A stretch of DNA of 64,000 nucleotides, from assembly GCA_039649115.1 (NCBI GenBank), contig JBBWZQ010000212.1:12262-76261 (forward strand), written 5' to 3'. This document shows, in pieces, positions 1 through 10,323 of the stretch. Positions within the stretch are counted from its first letter, which is position 1; each line of letters starts with the position of its first letter. The stretch comes from DATEJJ01 sp039649115 (lineage in GTDB: Bacteria; Actinomycetota; Actinomycetes; Mycobacteriales; Micromonosporaceae). The notes below the pieces were generated by a model. It worked only from the letters and a program-made list of their open reading frames with translations, was not told the DNA's origin and did not search any database. The translations under genes were made by a program, and so were the position numbers.

Positions 1-241
1 CGAACTCGGCATCGGTGAGGTCCCCGACGAACGTGGCCAGCCGCACGCCGGTCAGCTCGTGCCAGGCCCGGACCCGGGTGGCCAGCGACTCGATCGGCAC
101 CAGGCTCTCCGCGCCCAACTCGTGGTCGTACTGGCGGCGCACGAAGTTGTCGACGATACCGACCTCGTGGCCGCACTCGGACAGGTGCAGCGCGGTCGGC
201 CAGCCGAGGTAGCCGTCTCCCCCGAGAACGAGGATCTTCAT
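1..241 (-). CDS. SQD1-like NAD-dependent sugar epimerase/dehydratase, N-terminal fragment
   Basis: The first 80 codons of a gene cut by the window edge. The start is ATG at 241. The N-terminus has the dinucleotide-binding glycine motif in the form GGDGYLGWPTALHLS, followed by an acidic strand end (VDNFVRRQYDHELG). This reads like the SQD1 branch of the extended SDR superfamily (UDP-sulfoquinovose synthase and relatives) rather than a plain GalE. Members use NAD and act on UDP-sugars in the cytoplasm for glycolipid or polysaccharide synthesis. The catalytic Tyr-Lys lies outside the window, so substrate and function are inferred. It diverges from the GtrA gene; the 128-base spacer contains the perfect palindrome GTGACGTCAC at 254-263. 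Confidence 0.75.
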   Translation of the reverse strand, partial: MKILVLGGDGYLGWPTALHLSECGHEVGIVDNFVRRQYDHELGAESLVPIESLATRVRAWHELTGVRLATFVGDLTDAEF

Positions 242-369
242 GCCGGTCCTTTCGTGACGTCACCGTTGCTGGAGCGTTACCCCCGATCTTCACCCAGGAA
301 CCTCAAGACCGCCTCACAGTCGACCGGTCTGACCGGCACCCACCGAACGGTCGGCATAATCTTGGCCAC

Positions 370-825
370 GTGATGATCGGGCACGGCCGGTGGGGACGTT
401 TCCTGCGATACGCCGCGACCTCGGCGGTGGCCACACTCGCGAGCGCGGCCACATTCGCGGTGACGTACCGGCTCCTGCACGCCGGCCCGCAGCTGGCCAG
501 CGTCACCGCCTTCGCCGCCGGCGCACTGATCAACTTTACCGGCAGCCGGCTCTGGGCCTGGGCCAGCCAGCGGCGGGGCCTGAGCCGGGACGCGATCTTG
601 TACGCCGCGCTCGCGACATGCACCGCACTGGCCGCCGCCGGAGTCACCAGCCTTGCCGACGGGTACACGGGGCGGCTGGGCCTGTCCGACGATCGGCGCG
701 TGGTCCTGGCCGAGGTGGCCTACTTCGCCACCTATGCGGCGATGTTCCTGGTCAAGTTCGTGCTGCTGGATCGCGTGCTGTTCGCCTCGCGGCCGGTGAC
801 GTCCGCGGACACGGCTCCCCGGTGA
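370..825 (+). CDS. GtrA-like four-helix membrane protein
   Basis: A 151-residue protein with four hydrophobic segments (about residues 12-32, 38-56, 75-95 and 118-140) and the family signature AGALINFTGSRLWAW after the second helix. GtrA proteins are thought to take part in moving or presenting polyprenyl-phosphate-linked sugars across the membrane, often beside GT2 and GT-C enzymes, as here. Translation starts at GTG 370 or ATG 373. A CATAAT -10-like box at 355-360 leaves almost no leader. The last 74 bases overlap, tail to tail, the glycosyltransferase gene on the other strand. Confidence 0.8.
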   Translation: MMIGHGRWGRFLRYAATSAVATLASAATFAVTYRLLHAGPQLASVTAFAAGALINFTGSRLWAWASQRRGLSRDAILYAALATCTALAAAGVTSLADGYTGRLGLSDDRRVVLAEVAYFATYAAMFLVKFVLLDRVLFASRPVTSADTAPR

Positions 826-2986
826 CGCCCGGCAACGCCACACGCTCGCGCCGCCAGGTGGTGAGCACCACGCGCGCGTAGCGCAGTCCGTACCCGAGAT
901 TGTTGCCCTTCTTCGACCGGCCGCCGGCCCGCCGGTGCATGGTCATCGGCCGCTCGACCACCCGGTAGCCGCGGCAGAGCAGGCCGACCAGCAGCTCCGA
1001 GGACTGGTACTGCGGCTGGGTCAGGCGCACCGCGCCGGTGACCTCGGCCCGCATCGCGCGGAACCCGAACGAGGTGTCGGTCACCCGCTGCCGGCCGAGC
1101 AGCGACACCAGTGAGGCGAAGACGCGGGTACCGAGGCGGCGCACCCGGTCGGTGGACTCGTTGACGCCCAGCCGGCGCGACCCGGTGACGAAGTCCGCCT
1201 CGCCGTCCAGCAGCGGGTGCAGCAGCACGGGCAGCTCGGCCATGTCGTACTGGCCGTCCGCGTCGGTGGTGACGATGAACCGGGCACCGGCCTGCCGGGC
1301 CAGGTGGTAGCCCAGCCGCAGCGCGGCACCCTGGCCCCGGTTGACCGGCACCGCGCAGGTGTAGGCGCCGCGTTCCCGGGCCACCTCGGCGGTGGCGTCG
1401 GTGGCACCGTCGACCACGACCAGCGGGGCGACCGCCAGCCCGAGGCACTGCGCCGGCACCGTGTCCAGGACGGGTCCGAGCGTGTCCGCCTCGTTGTACG
1501 CCGCGATCAGCACGGCCACCTCGGGCAGGCGCAGGTCCCCGTACCGCTCGCGGAACTCGGCGAGCGCGTCGGCGTCCGCCGGCTCCGGGAAGGTGTCCGC
1601 TGGTGCGCCCCGGCCGACCAGGGCCCGCAGCCCGAACAGGCCGGCCGCCGGGAGCAGGACGTACCCGGGCAGCTGGTAGCGCCAGGAGAACTCGAACACG
1701 TCGCCGAGCAGCAGGACCAGCCCGGCACCCAGCAGGTACACCAATGCCGGGGCAGAGCGGCGGACCACCCCGGCGAGCGCGGCCAGCACGCAGAGCAGGA
1801 TCACCGGCCCCGGTGTGTACCCGCCGTGCAGCTGGTACCAGCGCAGCCCGGTGGCCAGCGGGGTGACCACCCGCGCCGGTCCGCCGCCGTAGCGGGCGCC
1901 GAGCTGCGCCACGGTCTGCCCGGTCACCACCGGCGGGTACCACTGGTAGCCGGTCTGGAAGCGCCACCGCTCGATCGCCGGCTGGCCGGTGTCCCGCCCG
2001 TCCGTGCGTTGCCAGGAGAACACGCGGGCCGCGTCGAACAGGACCGAACGGGCGAACTCCACCGGCTGGTGCCGGATGACACGCAGCGAGAAGTCCCGCA
2101 GGACGTCGTCGGCCGTCTTCCCGGGCGGGGTCGCGATCGGCTTGTTGGCGGGAGAGGCCGGATCGTGCGTCCAGTAGTCCGGACCGAGCCGCTGCGCCCG
2201 CGGGACCGTCGGGCACAGCGGGCGCTGATAGGCGGGCATTGCCAGGCCGGTGCAGTCGGCGAAGGTGGCCACCCGGCCGTACAGCGTCACGCCGCGCACG
2301 TTGGAGGTTCCCCACTGGCCGGTGACCGCGTGGAAGTGCGCGGCGTAGACGACCAGGGGCAGCGCGAAAGACACCGCGAGGGTACCGGCGAGCAGCGCCC
2401 GGCGGCGCCAGGTGCGGGTGGCCGCGATCGCGTACACCACCGCGGCGAGGATCAGCGGCTCCCCCACCGCGCGCACGGTGACCGCGGCGCCCAGCGCCAG
2501 CCCGGCCAGCGCCGCCCGCCACCAGCTGGGCCGGTCCGGCCAGACCAGCACCGCGAACGCGGCCACCAGCAGCGCCTGGAACAGCGCGTCGGACATCACG
2601 AGCTGCTCGATCTGCAACTGGTACGCGTCCAGCAGGATCGGCGCGGTGGCCAGCGCGGCCAGCACCCGCCACCCGCCGGTCGTCAACCGTCCCTTGTGGA
2701 TGATCACGGCGTAGGTGACGACCGCCATGCCCAGCCCGAGCAGGTGCTGCACCACCGGCACCGCGGTCAGCGGTCCCACCGCGAGCACGGGCTTGAGCAG
2801 CAGCACGTCGTACCCGATCGGGTCCTGCCCGGCCGGATCCAGCGTGGGCAGGCTGGACAGGTACGAGCCGATCGAGTCGATCGACAGCAGCGCCGGCCGG
2901 TACGCGATCGTCGTGATCACCCGCAGCGCGAGCCCGATCGCGAACAGCACCGCGAACACCCAGTGGCGCCGGAGCACCGCCTTCAT
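752..2986 (-). CDS. GT-C-like membrane glycosyltransferase fused to a GT2 glycosyltransferase
   Basis: A 744-residue two-part protein. Residues 1 to about 470 are a multi-spanning region of roughly ten helices with a large outside loop, resembling GT-C/ArnT-PMT type enzymes that use lipid-linked sugars. From about residue 487 follows a cytoplasmic GT2 fold with VAVLIAAYNEAD, the acidic VVVDGATDAT, the metal-binding TTDADGQYD, and TGSRR, as in dolichol-phosphate-mannose-synthase-like enzymes. One chain could thus both make and use a polyprenyl-phosphate sugar; this is inference. The start ATG overlaps the stop of the upstream epimerase (ATGA), so the two are translationally coupled. The last 25 or so residues are Pro/Arg-rich and run antisense into the GtrA gene, so they are probably dispensable. 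Confidence 0.8.
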   Translation of the reverse strand: MKAVLRRHWVFAVLFAIGLALRVITTIAYRPALLSIDSIGSYLSSLPTLDPAGQDPIGYDVLLLKPVLAVGPLTAVPVVQHLLGLGMAVVTYAVIIHKGRLTTGGWRVLAALATAPILLDAYQLQIEQLVMSDALFQALLVAAFAVLVWPDRPSWWRAALAGLALGAAVTVRAVGEPLILAAVVYAIAATRTWRRRALLAGTLAVSFALPLVVYAAHFHAVTGQWGTSNVRGVTLYGRVATFADCTGLAMPAYQRPLCPTVPRAQRLGPDYWTHDPASPANKPIATPPGKTADDVLRDFSLRVIRHQPVEFARSVLFDAARVFSWQRTDGRDTGQPAIERWRFQTGYQWYPPVVTGQTVAQLGARYGGGPARVVTPLATGLRWYQLHGGYTPGPVILLCVLAALAGVVRRSAPALVYLLGAGLVLLLGDVFEFSWRYQLPGYVLLPAAGLFGLRALVGRGAPADTFPEPADADALAEFRERYGDLRLPEVAVLIAAYNEADTLGPVLDTVPAQCLGLAVAPLVVVDGATDATAEVARERGAYTCAVPVNRGQGAALRLGYHLARQAGARFIVTTDADGQYDMAELPVLLHPLLDGEADFVTGSRRLGVNESTDRVRRLGTRVFASLVSLLGRQRVTDTSFGFRAMRAEVTGAVRLTQPQYQSSELLVGLLCRGYRVVERPMTMHRRAGGRSKKGNNLGYGLRYARVVLTTWRRERVALPGVTGEPCPRTSPAARRTARDPAART

Positions 2987-3882
2987 CGCAGGTCGGTCCA
3001 GACCCCGGCGAGGCCCCCGTCGAGGTCCACCGACGGCCGGTATCCCAGTGCGCGGGCGCGCTCGATCGAGACGATCACCGCCGGCATCTCGCCCCGCTTG
3101 GCCGCGACGTGCTCCACCGGCAGCGGCCGGCCGGTCGCCCGGCGTGCCGCCTCGATGAGGTCGAGCACGCTGACCGACCGGCCGGACCCGACGATCAGCG
3201 GCCCGACCTGCCCCGCCCGCCAGGCCGCCAGCAGCCCGGCCACCACGTCGTCCACGTGGACGAAGTCGCGTACCTGCGTGCCGTCGCCGTAGACCTGGAC
3301 GGTCGTGCCGGCGCGGGCGGCCCGCATCAGGCGCGGTACCAGGCTGTCCTTGTGCGCCATGCCCGGCCCGTACACGTTGGTCAGCCGCAGCGCGCAGCAG
3401 GCCAGCCCGTACCCGCCCGCGTATCCCGAGAGCAGCATCTCGGCGGCGGCCTTGGTCGCGCCGTAGGGCGTCAGCGGGCGCAGCGGCAGCCCCTCATGGA
3501 TGGTGTCGCTGCCCACGTCGCCCACGACGGCGTTGGTGGAGGACATCAGGAACCGGGGCACCTCGCGCTGCCGGGCCAGTTCGAGCAGGCCCGCGGTGAC
3601 CTCGACGTTGACCTCGTGCACGAGGGCCGGATCGCGCAGCGAACCGAGCACCGAGGTGATCGCCGCGAGGTGCACGATCCCGGTGGTGCCCGGTGCCACC
3701 GCCTTGTCCCGCACGGCCGGATCGCGCAGGTCGCCGGTGACGGTCTCCACCTCGATGGAGGGGAACGGCGCCTGGTCGCAGACGGTCAGGTGCGCGCCGC
3801 GGGAGCGCAGCGCGGCGACGACGGTACGACCGACGAAGCCCGTGCCGCCCGTCACCAGTACCCGCTCGCCCGCCAGTTCCAC
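2983..3882 (-). CDS. NAD-dependent NDP-sugar epimerase/dehydratase (extended SDR)
   Basis: A 299-residue extended short-chain dehydrogenase. The NAD-binding GGTGFVG lies at residues 12-18. The catalytic Ser of SSTN and the YGATK (Tyr-x3-Lys) dyad follow in the middle, and YGDGTQVRDFVHVDD marks the sugar-nucleotide-binding part. GalE/RmlB-like members convert UDP- or dTDP-sugars; the exact substrate cannot be read from sequence. The start is GTG 3882, with a GGAAGGG-type ribosome site upstream. The stop overlaps the start of the glycosyltransferase fusion, giving a two-gene unit that makes a modified sugar and transfers it to an envelope polymer. Confidence 0.8.
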   Translation of the reverse strand: MELAGERVLVTGGTGFVGRTVVAALRSRGAHLTVCDQAPFPSIEVETVTGDLRDPAVRDKAVAPGTTGIVHLAAITSVLGSLRDPALVHEVNVEVTAGLLELARQREVPRFLMSSTNAVVGDVGSDTIHEGLPLRPLTPYGATKAAAEMLLSGYAGGYGLACCALRLTNVYGPGMAHKDSLVPRLMRAARAGTTVQVYGDGTQVRDFVHVDDVVAGLLAAWRAGQVGPLIVGSGRSVSVLDLIEAARRATGRPLPVEHVAAKRGEMPAVIVSIERARALGYRPSVDLDGGLAGVWTDLR

Positions 3883-3954
3883 GCCGTGACCGCCCTTCCT
3901 CGCCCGAGCCGTACCCCGCCCGCAGCAGGGTACGCGACCAACCTCGCCTTGCGA

Positions 3955-4599
3955 TCAGCGTCCCGGCCGGTCCGCCGGCCCGCACAGCCCATTGATCACG
4001 GTGTCCACCACGCCGTCGACGAGACCCAGGCGCTCGGGCTCGGGCACCGCGGCCAGCGGCCCGTCGAGCAGGAGCATGGCCAGGCCGTGCATGGTCGCCC
4101 AGGCCGTGGTCTCGCCGAAGGGCCGGCGGGCCAGCGACAGCCGCCCGGCGGCGACGAGGTCGTCGAGGGTCTCGGTGAGCATCCGGAACGCCGGCGACTC
4201 CAGCATGGCCGCGCTGGCCTCCTCGTGGCTCTTGTCCGAGCGGCAGAACGCGGTGCGGAACAGTCCCGGCTCGGCCAGCGCGAAGTGGACGTAGGCCCGG
4301 CCCAGGGCGCCCAGCCGGCGCTCGGCATCCGCGGCCGGATCCGGCAGCGGGTCAGTGGCGGCCAACTCGGTCGCCATGCTGTCCGCGAGTTTGGCCTGCG
4401 CGGCCTCCTTCACCGCGTGGATCAGGTCGCCGTAGCCGGCGAAGTGCCGGTAGGCCGCGGTCGCGGAGACGCCCACCTTGCGCGCCGCCTCGCGCAGCAC
4501 CACGGCCTCCGGCCCACCCCGCCGGGCGAGGTCGATCGCCGCCCCGGTCAGCGCGTTGGCCAGGTCGCCGTGGTGGTAGCTGTTGCGCTTCATTGCCAC
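3955..4599 (-). CDS. TetR-family repressor, likely controls the divergent MMPL exporter
   Basis: A 214-residue TetR-type regulator. The N-terminal helix-turn-helix (LREAARKVGVSATAAYRHF, about residues 35-53) is followed by an alpha-helical ligand domain of the WHG/TetR_C_13 type (TTAWATMHGLAMLLLDGPL). The start is GTG 4599 or the in-frame ATG 4593. The divergent spacer to the transporter holds three copies of one palindrome, making this protein the obvious repressor of the exporter and of itself. The inducing ligand is unknown; for MMPL partners it is often a lipid or a hydrophobic drug. Function is by family and context. Confidence 0.85.
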   Translation of the reverse strand: MAMKRNSYHHGDLANALTGAAIDLARRGGPEAVVLREAARKVGVSATAAYRHFAGYGDLIHAVKEAAQAKLADSMATELAATDPLPDPAADAERRLGALGRAYVHFALAEPGLFRTAFCRSDKSHEEASAAMLESPAFRMLTETLDDLVAAGRLSLARRPFGETTAWATMHGLAMLLLDGPLAAVPEPERLGLVDGVVDTVINGLCGPADRPGR

Positions 4600-4616
4600 A
4601 ACTCCATCCTGCCGGA

Positions 4617-4678
4617 TGTTGACACCGTTAGCATCTCATCGTATGTTGACGGCGTAAACAGTGTTGACATCGTAAACA
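4617..4678. promoter_or_regulatory. Triple TetR operator overlapping the MMPL promoter
   Basis: Three 17-bp imperfect palindromes of the form TGTTGAC-N3-GTAAACA lie at 4617-4633 (TGTTGACACCGTTAGCA, the weakest), 4644-4660 (TGTTGACGGCGTAAACA) and 4662-4678 (TGTTGACATCGTAAACA). Centres are 27 and 18 bases apart. On the plus strand TTGACA (4619-4624), 17 bases, then TATGTT (4642-4647) makes a near-consensus promoter whose -35 sits in site 1 and whose -10 touches site 2. A possible minus-strand -10 for the repressor gene (TACGAT, 4643-4638) lies between sites 1 and 2. The arrangement predicts occlusion of both promoters by the repressor. A GAGGGGGA ribosome site follows at 4681-4688. Confidence 0.85.
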
Positions 4679-4693
4679 CCGAGGGGGACAGCG

Positions 4694-6991
<2,298 letters not shown>

Positions 6992-7051
6992 CCGGGGCGG
7001 CGGGCCGAGGCCCGTGAGTGGTGCGGACCGCGGTGGTCGTGCGCGAGCTGA

Positions 7052-7099
7052 GATCTTGGCGGGGATGGCACCGGATTCGGTGCCGTTGCCGCCAAGATC
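7052..7099. terminator. Long hairpin at the MMPL/GH5 convergent junction, likely bidirectional terminator
   Basis: GATCTTGGCGG at 7052-7062 pairs with CCGCCAAGATC at 7089-7099. Inside, GGCACCG at 7067-7073 pairs with CGGTGCC at 7078-7084 around a 4-base loop. The result is two perfect stems separated by a symmetric 4+4 internal loop. It lies 60 bases after the transporter stop, between two convergent genes. There is no T-run, which is usual in high-GC actinobacteria. It could also be a dispersed palindromic repeat. Confidence 0.55.
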
Positions 7100-7162
7100 C
7101 GGCATGGAGCCGTGGCTCGCGGCCCGGCATCGGCTCGGGTGCGGGCTGGGTTCCAGGTGGCT

Positions 7163-7222
7163 GATCGGGAGTTGCCGGAGGAGTGTGCGGTCAAATGCAC
7201 GATCCTCCGGCAACCTCCGATC
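7163..7222. terminator. Second long hairpin at the MMPL/GH5 convergent junction
   Basis: GTTGCCGGAGGA (7171-7182) is perfectly complementary to TCCTCCGGCAAC (7203-7214). The stem extends outward with GATCGG (7163-7168) against CCGATC (7217-7222), broken only by one G.U and one A.C position. The loop contains a further GTGC/GCAC pairing. It sits 50 bases from the end of the GH5 gene and probably terminates that transcript or both. The unusual perfection also fits a REP/MITE-like element. Confidence 0.5.
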
Positions 7223-7273
7223 TCGCCGCACCCAGCATGATCACGGTGATGAAGGGGTCCGGGTGGACCGGGG

Positions 7274-9298
7274 CTACTCGGCTCGGGCGTTGTCCAGGTC
7301 GAAGGCTCCCGGGCTGATGTACACCCAGATCGCCCGGATGTCCGTCAGCGTCGTCGCGTCGCAGGAGAACCCGTTGGTCAGGTCGGCCTGGAACGTGGTG
7401 GTGGTGCTCTGCGGTACCCACGCGAAGGCGCCCTGGCACCAGGTGAACGCCGAGCCGACCTGTACCGCGATGTCCACCGAGGTACCGGCGGCGGCACCGG
7501 TGCGCACGTCCACCTTGAGCGCGGACTTGGCCGAGATGTCCACCGGCGTCGCGAGGTTGGTGCCGAACCAGCCACCGTCGGCCGCGTCCACGTGCAGCCC
7601 GAACGAGCCGTCGGTGTGGTACGTGGACTGCTGGCTCAGCGTGCCGGCGTTGGTCTGCCAGCTGCCCGGCGCCCAGCCGTCCAGAGTGGAGCCCTCGAAC
7701 GAGGCGAACTGGATCGGCGCGCCCGGATCCGGCTTGACGGTGACGACGATACTGGCCACATTGGACAGACGGTGGAACCCGTCCTCGACCGTGTACGCCG
7801 CGTTCGCCTTGCCGTGGAAGCCCGCCGCCGGCGTGAAGGTGACCGCGCCGCCAGCACCCAGCACGAACTGTCCACCGGCGACGGTCAGGGAGCTCTGCCG
7901 CCCGGCGGTCGCCGGATCCAGGTCGACGGTGCCCGGCCGGACCGCGGTCAGGTACGCGGTGTCGTTGGCCGCCGGGCTCACCGTCACCGGGGTGTCGAAC
8001 GCGGTGGTGACGCTGTCGTTGTCCGCGACCGGTGGGAAGTAGCGCCGCCCGGTCGCGAGGCGCACCTCGGCATTGCTGATCGTGGTGCACACCGGGCTCG
8101 GGCAGTACACGGTGAAGCCGTCGTAGTCCGGGTACAGGTTGCCGTCGTCGTAGGTGCCGGCGAGCATCCAGTACAGCAGGCCGGTGCCGCCGGCGTTGAT
8201 GAGCGCGTCGGTCCAGGTCTGGTAGACCGGGTTGCGGGTGGCCTTGTCCAGCAGGCCGAACTCGCCCAGCATCACGGCCTTGTGGATGCGCCGTGCCTCG
8301 CGCACGTGCGAGGTGATCCAGTCGGTGCCCCACGCCGGGGTCTTGCCCCAGCCGTCCGGGTACAGGTGGAAGGACATCACGTCGATCGCGGGCAGCGCGG
8401 CGAGCGCGACGGTGTCCACGCCCTCGCCGCAGTTGGTGGTCCAGTCCGGACCGCCCGGATCCGTGCAGTAGAAGCCCTCGTCGCCGACGCTGACCAGGTG
8501 GTGCTGGTCGATGCTCTTGATGTACCGGGACATCGTGTCGGCCCAGGACGTCAGCGTGGCCGTGGTGCAGGTCGACGACTGCGGGTACAGGCCGGAGCCC
8601 TTGCACCGCGGCTCGTTGCCCAGCTCCCACGTCATGATGGTGGGATCGTCCTTGTACGCCAGCCCGGTCAGCGGGTTCACGTGGTTGAGCACGTGCGCGA
8701 TCCAGTCCTGGTACCAGCCGACGATGCGCGGGTCGGTGTAGAAGTCGTCGTGGTTGTCGTCGCCGGCCCAGCGCACGTACTGGTCCATGCCGCCGAAGTC
8801 GCTCCAGTTGTTGGTGAGCCCGAGGACCAGCTTGACGCCGGCCTGCGCGGCGCGCGCGATCACCGGATCCAGCCGGGACAGCCCGTCGGGGCCGTCGTTG
8901 TACGCGGGCTTGGTGCCGTCCCAGTACTGGAAGTAGACCCCGTTCTGCTTGCCGCGCACGGAGTTGGTGCCGTCCTGGTTGCCGATGTCCAGGAAGGCCC
9001 AGGTACGCAGCACGGTGAAGCCGGCCGTCGAGGCGCGGCTGAAAATATCATCGACCGAACTCTGCGCCGCGTACATCAGGTAGTAGTTGTTGGTGCCGGC
9101 GAACCGGAACGGGCGGCCGGCCAGGGTCAGGTCGCCGCCGGCGCGGCGCACGAAGGCCTCCCGGTGCTGGCCGCTGCCGTTGTCGGGGCTGGTCGACGTG
9201 GGGCCGCTGCCGGGGCTGGCCGAGGCGGTACCGGCGGCCGCGGCGGCGAGCAGCAGGCCGGCGACGGTACCCAGTACGGCCCGGATCCTGCCGTTCAT
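7274..9298 (-). CDS. Secreted GH5-type endo-beta-mannanase with Ig-like and carbohydrate-binding-like modules
   Basis: A 674-residue secreted enzyme (start ATG 9298; GTG 9310 is possible but touches the ribosome site). A Sec signal peptide ends near the Ala-rich GTASAS at residues 23-28. Residues about 48-425 form a GH5 TIM barrel close to mannan endo-1,4-beta-mannosidases, with the acid/base Glu229 in WELGNEP and the nucleophile Glu346 in MLGEFG. Residues about 430-520 are a cadherin/Big-like spacer (PPVADNDSVTTAFDT), and about 525-674 form a beta-sandwich with features of a carbohydrate-binding module. It should cleave mannan-type plant polysaccharide outside the cell. Exact specificity is inferred from the barrel. 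Confidence 0.82.
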   Translation of the reverse strand: MNGRIRAVLGTVAGLLLAAAAAGTASASPGSGPTSTSPDNGSGQHREAFVRRAGGDLTLAGRPFRFAGTNNYYLMYAAQSSVDDIFSRASTAGFTVLRTWAFLDIGNQDGTNSVRGKQNGVYFQYWDGTKPAYNDGPDGLSRLDPVIARAAQAGVKLVLGLTNNWSDFGGMDQYVRWAGDDNHDDFYTDPRIVGWYQDWIAHVLNHVNPLTGLAYKDDPTIMTWELGNEPRCKGSGLYPQSSTCTTATLTSWADTMSRYIKSIDQHHLVSVGDEGFYCTDPGGPDWTTNCGEGVDTVALAALPAIDVMSFHLYPDGWGKTPAWGTDWITSHVREARRIHKAVMLGEFGLLDKATRNPVYQTWTDALINAGGTGLLYWMLAGTYDDGNLYPDYDGFTVYCPSPVCTTISNAEVRLATGRRYFPPVADNDSVTTAFDTPVTVSPAANDTAYLTAVRPGTVDLDPATAGRQSSLTVAGGQFVLGAGGAVTFTPAAGFHGKANAAYTVEDGFHRLSNVASIVVTVKPDPGAPIQFASFEGSTLDGWAPGSWQTNAGTLSQQSTYHTDGSFGLHVDAADGGWFGTNLATPVDISAKSALKVDVRTGAAAGTSVDIAVQVGSAFTWCQGAFAWVPQSTTTTFQADLTNGFSCDATTLTDIRAIWVYISPGAFDLDNARAE

Positions 9299-9363
9299 GG
9301 GGGCGCTCACTCTCCGGGGTCATGGTGCGGCTGAAGGGACGGATGACCGGGATAAGCACCGTC

Positions 9364-9392
9364 ACGGTACGAGCGCGTTACGTGAGTGTCAA
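9364..9392 (-). promoter_or_regulatory. Sigma-70-type promoter of the GH5 mannanase gene
   Basis: Read on the minus strand: TTGACA (9392-9387), exactly 17 bases, then TACCGT (9369-9364). This is among the best housekeeping-sigma matches in the window and leads into a 5-prime leader of about 60 bases before ATG 9298. Imperfect inverted GCGC elements flank the -35 box and may bind a regulator, but I could not define an operator. Confidence 0.6.
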
Positions 9393-9413
9393 TGCGCTAC
9401 TTACCCGGTTCAG

Positions 9414-10238
9414 TCACCGGTGCTCCGGCGCCGGCCGGATGAACTCGTGGGTGTGGCCGGCCGGCGCGTACCCGAGCCGCGCGTACAGCTTCGCCGGCCA
9501 GTCGTCCGCGTCGGCCACCAGGAAGACCAGGTCACACCGTGCCGCCCGGGCACGCCGCAGTCCCTCGGCGAGCAATGCCCGGGCCAGCCCGCGGTTGCGG
9601 TGCTCCGGCCCCGTCAGCACGTCCTCGATCTGCGCCACCCGCGCCGCCCGGTCCACGTACAGGTCGGCGCGCGCGATCACCTCGGCACCCTGGCGTACCC
9701 CCAGGAAGGTCACCTCGTCCGCGCCGCGCAGGATGGCCGACCGCCGCCGGGCCAACTGCTCGACGGCCTCGTCGGCCAGGTCCGGATACTGCGCGCGCCA
9801 CTCCTGGCGGCCGGTCTCGATCATGGTGTCCAGGTCGACCGGCTCCACCCTGATGCCGGGATCGGCGGCCGGCGCGCCATCCCCCGCCTGGCACATGACG
9901 ACGTTGGTGGAGTGCTGGTAGCCGGCGTCCAGGAACGGCTGGGCGTCGATGTCCCGGTGCGCATCCACCAGGCGGTGGGTCAGGCCGGCGCCGCCGAGCA
10001 CGTCGTCGGCCGCGACCACCACGTCCGCCGCGACCACCACGTCCGCCGCGCCGGTCGGGCTGGTCAGGATGAGCTTGTTGTTCAGGTACGACGCGGCGAA
10101 GTCCGGGTTGAGCACGGCGAACCCGCCGGGTACCGGCACGACGCGCCCCGCCTGCCGCCGCGCGACGGCCGCCAGGAACGCCACCGCCCGAGCGAGCGCC
10201 ACCGCCCGAGCGGGCAAGGAGCCATCCACGGTCGGCAC
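9414..10238 (-). CDS. GNAT-family N-acetyltransferase
   Basis: About 274 residues. The C-terminal half is a GNAT fold with the acetyl-CoA-binding motif A visible as HRNRGLARALLAEGLRRA, followed by DWPAKLYARLGY. The N-terminal half is a degenerate GNAT-like domain, so this is a two-domain member of unknown substrate. The upstream limit is unclear: GTG 10238 is chosen because it leaves room for the divergent guaB1 promoter, but the frame stays open to 10313. Two perfect or near-perfect 18-base tandem duplications lie in the gene (10011-10046 and 10179-10214), each adding six residues in frame. Confidence 0.7.
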   Translation of the reverse strand: MPTVDGSLPARAVALARAVAFLAAVARRQAGRVVPVPGGFAVLNPDFAASYLNNKLILTSPTGAADVVVAADVVVAADDVLGGAGLTHRLVDAHRDIDAQPFLDAGYQHSTNVVMCQAGDGAPAADPGIRVEPVDLDTMIETGRQEWRAQYPDLADEAVEQLARRRSAILRGADEVTFLGVRQGAEVIARADLYVDRAARVAQIEDVLTGPEHRNRGLARALLAEGLRRARAARCDLVFLVADADDWPAKLYARLGYAPAGHTHEFIRPAPEHR

Positions 10239-10323
10239 TCTACGCGGGGGAGGCGACGTGGCGGGCGACACTGCCGGGCCGGTTGCCGGGGCGACCGGGC
10301 TCACCTGCGCCAATACTGTCTGG

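Noticed and set aside
1217..3292. Very long open frames opposite real genes, such as a 691-codon frame antisense to the GT fusion
   Set aside because: Arg/Gly/Pro/Gln/His-rich composition typical of high-GC shadow frames, no domain motif, while the other strand has a clear glycosyltransferase.
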